DNA of 34,992 nt, from the NCBI GenBank assembly GCA_015069385.1, contig SVIS01000016.1, positions 1 to 34,992 on the forward strand, read 5' to 3'. The notes beneath the pieces are model-generated. The model did no database searches, was not told the DNA's origin, and saw only the letters and a program-made list of their open reading frames with translations. Below, in pieces: positions 32,354 through 34,992 of this stretch. The position numbers and the translations under genes are program-made. This DNA comes from Clostridiales bacterium (lineage in GTDB: Bacteria; Bacillota; Clostridia; Christensenellales; UBA1242). Each line of letters begins with the position of its first letter. Position 1 is the first letter of the stretch.

Positions 32354-32533
32354 CTATTTACAAACTTTTAATAAAATAGTAACTATATTTATAAAACACG
32401 CAAATGATACACCAAAAATAAATGCATCTTTTAATCTTTTAAAAAATTTTTTGTTGTTAATTTTGTACTTGTAACTAACTTGATTAATATTTTTTGAGTT
32501 AATTGAAATTATTTTTACACCAAAATATTTCAT
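32354..32533 (-). CDS. Small ORF (59 aa) with C-terminal membrane segment, coupled to the SpoIVFB-like gene
   Basis: ATG 32533 to TAG 32354. The first about 37 residues are Lys/Asn rich (KYFGVKIISINSKN..., KKFFKRLKD), and residues 38-56 are hydrophobic (AFIFGVSFACFINIVTILL). The next gene's Shine-Dalgarno AGGTG overlaps this ORF's TAG, which favours coupled translation and a real gene. Against it, no Shine-Dalgarno precedes its own ATG. A CATATTTTA (-10 of sigma-E/K type) lies only a few bases before the ATG, without a good -35. It takes the place of spoIVFA but shows no LytM-type domain. Confidence 0.5.
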   Translation of the reverse strand: MKYFGVKIISINSKNINQVSYKYKINNKKFFKRLKDAFIFGVSFACFINIVTILLKVCK

Positions 32534-32568
32534 AATTTAAAATATGTTAGTTTTAGATAATATAGAAT

Positions 32569-32607
32569 AAAAAACACACTCTTTATTATTTTTAAGAGTG
32601 TGTTTTT
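32569..32607. terminator. Strong bidirectional hairpin terminator
   Basis: AAACACACTCTT (32572-32583) pairs perfectly with AAGAGTGTGTTT (32594-32605) around a 10-nt loop, with T runs on both strands. On minus it ends the 47-aa gene and separates it from the downstream SpoIVFB-like operon. Confidence 0.88.
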
Positions 32608-32625
32608 GTTTGGCTTATGCCAAAA

Positions 32626-32769
32626 CTATTTAGAAGCAATATTTTTTAATTCTTTTTTTACAGCCTTTTCTGATTCATTTACCAACTGTTTTGCTTGGGG
32701 ATTATGTTTATATAGCAAAGCACCGGCAACAATACCTAAAAGCATGCCGCAAATTAAGCCATCTTTCAT
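32626..32769 (-). CDS. Small YtxH-like membrane protein (47 aa)
   Basis: ATG 32767-32769 with AGGAGGG about 9 nt upstream, stop TAG at 32626. The N-terminus KDGLICGMLLGIVAGALLY is a Gly-rich membrane segment as in YtxH proteins; the rest (residues 22-47) is a charged helix with KQLVNESEKAVKKELKNI. It follows the NifU-like gene and is preceded by a hairpin that contains its Shine-Dalgarno (32770-32810). YtxH-like proteins are small envelope-associated proteins of unknown job. Confidence 0.75.
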   Translation of the reverse strand: MKDGLICGMLLGIVAGALLYKHNPQAKQLVNESEKAVKKELKNIASK

Positions 32770-32810
32770 AAAAATACCCTCCTACAACTAGATTGTGCAA
32801 GAAGGTATTT
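32770..32810 (-). promoter_or_regulatory. Terminator-like hairpin that sequesters the Shine-Dalgarno of the 47-aa gene
   Basis: On the minus strand a 15-bp stem (32796-32810 with 32772-32786, three U-G wobbles, 9-nt loop) begins 10 nt after the NifU-like stop. Its 3' arm holds GGAGGG and is followed by TTTTT then ATG. It reads both as an intrinsic terminator of iscS-nifU and as a block on the next gene's ribosome site. Confidence 0.7.
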
Positions 32811-32819
32811 TTTATTCAT

Positions 32820-33347
32820 TTATTCTTCAAAAAGTGCATCAAAAGCGGCTTTTGCAGCACTTACAGCCTTACGCTCGTTTGCCACAGCAACTATATCTTC
32901 TGTTTTTTCTGCATTTTTAATAGTTTGCTTTTTATCTACAGTTTTTTCTACAGTCTTACCTAATTTTTTTTGCTCTTTTTCTAACTTTTCATAATAGTTG
33001 TCAATAGCAAGTTTAACTGCTTGTATAGCAAAATTAATACTTTCAACTTTATCAGCAGGAAATTCGCCTGTAACTTCACAAATTCTATCAGCATCTACTT
33101 TTAATGCCTCATCAATTTTGCAATCAAGCAAGCAACTACAAATAGCACTACTAGCTACTATGGTTGCAACATTTCCCATTGCTTTAAAACGTGCTTCAGA
33201 TATAACTTCATTTTCATCAATCTTTAGATAAATTTTAACATAATCGCCACAAGCTTCATCAATATATTTACCTGTGCCGTTTGCACCTTGTAATCCGCCT
33301 GCGTTTGTAGGATTTTTAAATAATTCTAAAATTCTGTTACTATACAT
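32820..33347 (-). CDS. NifU/IscU-like scaffold protein, cysteine-depleted
   Basis: 175 aa. Residues 1-120 follow the U-type Fe-S scaffold: MYSNRILELFKNPTNAGGL, then EACGDYVKIYLKID with Cys33 (the CGD ligand), then FKAMGN, then FPADKVES and AIQAVKLAIDNY. In canonical IscU the second and third ligands lie in FxxFGC and KxHC; here they are Asn59 and Ser103. Extra Cys70, Cys72 and Cys76 (CSCLLDC) are not at the usual positions. The last about 50 residues are a Lys/Glu/Ala-rich extension not found in IscU. Its ATG overlaps the iscS stop (TAATG), so it is made together with the desulfurase. It may be a divergent scaffold or a sulfur-handling partner. Confidence 0.8.
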   Translation of the reverse strand: MYSNRILELFKNPTNAGGLQGANGTGKYIDEACGDYVKIYLKIDENEVISEARFKAMGNVATIVASSAICSCLLDCKIDEALKVDADRICEVTGEFPADKVESINFAIQAVKLAIDNYYEKLEKEQKKLGKTVEKTVDKKQTIKNAEKTEDIVAVANERKAVSAAKAAFDALFEE

Positions 33348-34519
33348 TATTTAGCCCTCCCTGTTTTAGTTACTGGACTAATAGAGCGAAGTTTACCAAC
33401 AATTTCTACTAATTTTTCTATAGTGTAATCGATATCTTCTTTTGAAATATTTTTACCAAAAGAAAATCTTATAGAACCTTTTAAGTACTCCTCAGGCACA
33501 CGCATTGCTTTTAAAACATGCGATTTTTCAGCAACACCAGATGTACAAGCCGAGCCGGTTGAAACAGCAATACCTTCTAGGTCTAACATCATTAAAAGTG
33601 CTTCGCTATCTACCATTTCAAAACCAATATTAACAATACCTTGAACTTTTTGGTATTGATGACCATTTACTCTTGTATATGCAATTTTTTCTTGAATTTG
33701 TTTTACAAAATAGTCTCTAATAGTTTTAATTTTTTGTTGATTAACAATAACATCACGAGTTGCTGTTTCTATTGCCCTACCAAAACCAGCAATTGCTGGA
33801 ACATTATGAGTTCCTGCTCTACGCTTTCTTTCTTGAGTACCACCATCGAGCAAATCCGCACATTTAATGCCATTTTTAATATATAAAGCACCACAACCTT
33901 TTGGACCATATAATTTATGGGCAGACATACTCATTAAATCTATTTCCATATCTTCAACATCAATTTTAACTGCACCTATTGCTTGAACAGCATCTGTATG
34001 AAATACAATGCCATTTTCGTGCGCAGTTTTTGCAATTGCTTTAATGTTTTGAATTGTTCCAACCTCATTGTTTACAGCCATTATAGATATTAAAATTGTA
34101 TCTTTTTTAATATAATGAATAACATCTGCGAGACTAACCAAACCATTTTCATCAACATTTAAATAAGTAACTTCAAAACCCTCTGACTCAAGAGCTTTGC
34201 AACTTTCTAAAACAGAATCATGTTCAATTTTGCTAGTAATTATATGTTTACCTTTATGTTTATTTGCATAAGCAACGCCTTTAATTGCCCAGTTATTTGC
34301 CTCACTACCACCTGAAGTAAAATAAATTTCATTAGAGTGTGCATCAATTGCTTTTGCTACTCTATCACGAGCATGGTCAATCAAAGCAGCAGCATCACGG
34401 CCAAATGAGTGCAAACTATTTGGATTACCATATATTGCATTAAAAGCTGGCATCATTTCATTTAATACCTCGTTTGAACAAAAGGTTGTTGCTGCATTAT
34501 CTAAATATACCTTTTTCAT
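33347..34519 (-). CDS. iscS: Cysteine desulfurase (NifS/IscS type)
   Basis: PLP enzyme that takes sulfur from cysteine for Fe-S clusters and thio-modified tRNA. 390 aa, usual length. The PLP Lys is Lys202 in SMSAHKLYGPKG, with His100 (KIEHDSV) and Asp176 (HTDAVQA). The catalytic Cys325 lies in STGSACTSG on a long loop, marking group I (IscS/NifS) rather than SufS. The C-terminus ends in a short basic tail. No iscR-type regulator is upstream. Promoter at 34551-34579. Confidence 0.95.
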   Translation of the reverse strand: MKKVYLDNAATTFCSNEVLNEMMPAFNAIYGNPNSLHSFGRDAAALIDHARDRVAKAIDAHSNEIYFTSGGSEANNWAIKGVAYANKHKGKHIITSKIEHDSVLESCKALESEGFEVTYLNVDENGLVSLADVIHYIKKDTILISIMAVNNEVGTIQNIKAIAKTAHENGIVFHTDAVQAIGAVKIDVEDMEIDLMSMSAHKLYGPKGCGALYIKNGIKCADLLDGGTQERKRRAGTHNVPAIAGFGRAIETATRDVIVNQQKIKTIRDYFVKQIQEKIAYTRVNGHQYQKVQGIVNIGFEMVDSEALLMMLDLEGIAVSTGSACTSGVAEKSHVLKAMRVPEEYLKGSIRFSFGKNISKEDIDYTIEKLVEIVGKLRSISPVTKTGRAK

Positions 34520-34550
34520 ACACTAAAATCCTTTTAATAAATACTTATTT

Positions 34551-34579
34551 ATTTTAACACAGCCGCATATAAAAATCAA
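34551..34579 (-). promoter_or_regulatory. Sigma-A promoter of the iscS operon
   Basis: Minus strand: TTGATT (34574-34579), 17-nt spacer, TAAAAT (34551-34556); about 25 nt from the predicted start to the ATG, which has AAAGGA upstream. Confidence 0.6.
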
Positions 34580-34593
34580 TACCAAATTTATGC

Positions 34594-34628
34594 AAAAAAA
34601 CAGGTAAATTATTTTTTAATAAATTTAC
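34594..34628 (-). terminator. Intrinsic terminator of the DUF6273-type gene
   Basis: Minus strand: GTAAATT (34622-34628), loop, AATTTAC (34604-34610), then CTG and a run of seven T (34594-34600). AT-rich stem, so moderate strength. Confidence 0.6.
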
Positions 34629-34647
34629 TTATTTATATTTATAATAT

Positions 34648-34992
34648 TTAAATTGTTAGTTGGAAAGCAGGGCGCGCGCCACAATTTCCTTCGATGCTGC
34701 TTGCGGCAAAGTCTCCGTCAATATAAATTTTAAATGCATTATTAGAAGCAGAAGAAAAAGGCAAGCGAAGCCAGTAATCACTTATGGCCTCTACATCTCG
34801 AAATCTTGTTGTTGTAGCAACTGGATAATTGTTCCACATATTTGCCGTGCATTTTATTAAGTAAGAAAGTTCTGTTTGGTTTATTGCCCATAGTTTATCT
34901 GCTGTATCTTCTGTTACCAAATTTGTATATGCCAGCATTTCTTCTTTTGTATCAGCATTTTTTGTTGTTTCATATAATTCATCTAACACATT
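34648..34992 (-). CDS. DUF6273-type C-terminal domain, partial (runs off right edge)
   Basis: About 114 codons visible, open at the right edge (a GTG near 34989 should not be taken as the start). The order LWAINQTELSY, ATTTRFRDV, DYWLRLPFSSASNNAFKIYIDGD, then GNCGARPAFQLTI at the end is the C-terminal DUF6273 pattern, common on secreted or surface proteins of gut Clostridia and often beside LRR_5 or Ig-like domains. Its N-terminal part, and whether it carries a TasA-like signal, lie outside the window. The stop at 34648 is followed by an AT-rich terminator. Confidence 0.7.
   Translation of the reverse strand, partial: NVLDELYETTKNADTKEEMLAYTNLVTEDTADKLWAINQTELSYLIKCTANMWNNYPVATTTRFRDVEAISDYWLRLPFSSASNNAFKIYIDGDFAASSIEGNCGARPAFQLTI

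Noticed and set aside
34648..34989. Complete 113-aa gene starting at GTG 34989
   Set aside because: The frame is open to the window edge, there is no ribosome site, and the domain is a known C-terminal one, so it is a partial gene.

Overview
The window looks like chromosome of a very AT-rich, anaerobic, spore-forming member of the Clostridia, probably an uncultured gut lineage. The evidence is spoIVA and a spoIVFB-like protease, pyruvate phosphate dikinase, the YloU/YloV (Asp23/FakA) pair divergent from rpmB, a Zn-ribbon L28, sigma-A promoters close to TTGaca-17-TAatAT, and many short hairpin plus U-run terminators. Nearly all genes are on the minus strand; only mntP, a coat-like gene and rpmB are on plus. 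No IS element, prophage, CRISPR array or rRNA was seen.

Layout by position. 1-205 is the start of a secreted TasA-like protein running off the left edge. 419-1411 holds a GNAT acetyltransferase and an unknown gene, followed by tRNA-Leu(CAA). 1810-3039 is an archaeal-type phosphoglycerate mutase. 3096-5493 is a Zn/Cd-type P1B ATPase with its ArsR/SmtB repressor. 5640-6194 is mntP. 6189-8580 is an XRE regulator with a RelA/SpoT-like HD+TGS protein that shows no synthetase motifs. 8708-9949 is a ferritin-like protein. 10028-12626 is rpiB, a membrane protein, gap and a small membrane protein. 12740-13408 is a coat-like protein. 13457-15382 is a large secreted leucine-rich-repeat protein. 15711-18347 is ppdK. 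18500-20982 has an unknown gene, fakA and asp23, then divergent rpmB. 21541-24895 is rimM-trmD-ASCH-rbgA-rnhB-yraN. 24974-27007 is an OGG-type glycosylase and a U32 protein. 27116-28591 is spoIVA. 28710-32533 is a run of membrane genes: a 59-aa ORF, the SpoIVFB-like protease, a PycTM-like protein, an unknown, a four-TM protein and an ER-type signal peptidase. 32626-34519 is iscS, a NifU-like protein and a 47-aa YtxH-like gene. A DUF6273-type protein runs off the right edge.

The most striking observation is that the two secreted proteins sharing a TasA-like N-terminus (1-205 and 13457-15382) are each preceded by a nearly identical promoter. In both, the 16-nt spacer between TTGACA and TAGAAT contains a run of nine G, in a genome where G runs are otherwise rare. 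This is the layout expected of a slipped-strand, phase-variable promoter. An ER-type (SipW-like) signal peptidase that could process such proteins lies at 28710-29996.

Other points worth a second look are a three-gene set resembling membrane effectors of anti-phage systems placed between sporulation genes, a NifU-like scaffold that keeps only one of the three usual cysteine ligands, a terminator hairpin whose 3' arm contains the next gene's Shine-Dalgarno, and a palindrome over the ppdK -35 box. All functional assignments are by reading and memory of families; no database search was possible.
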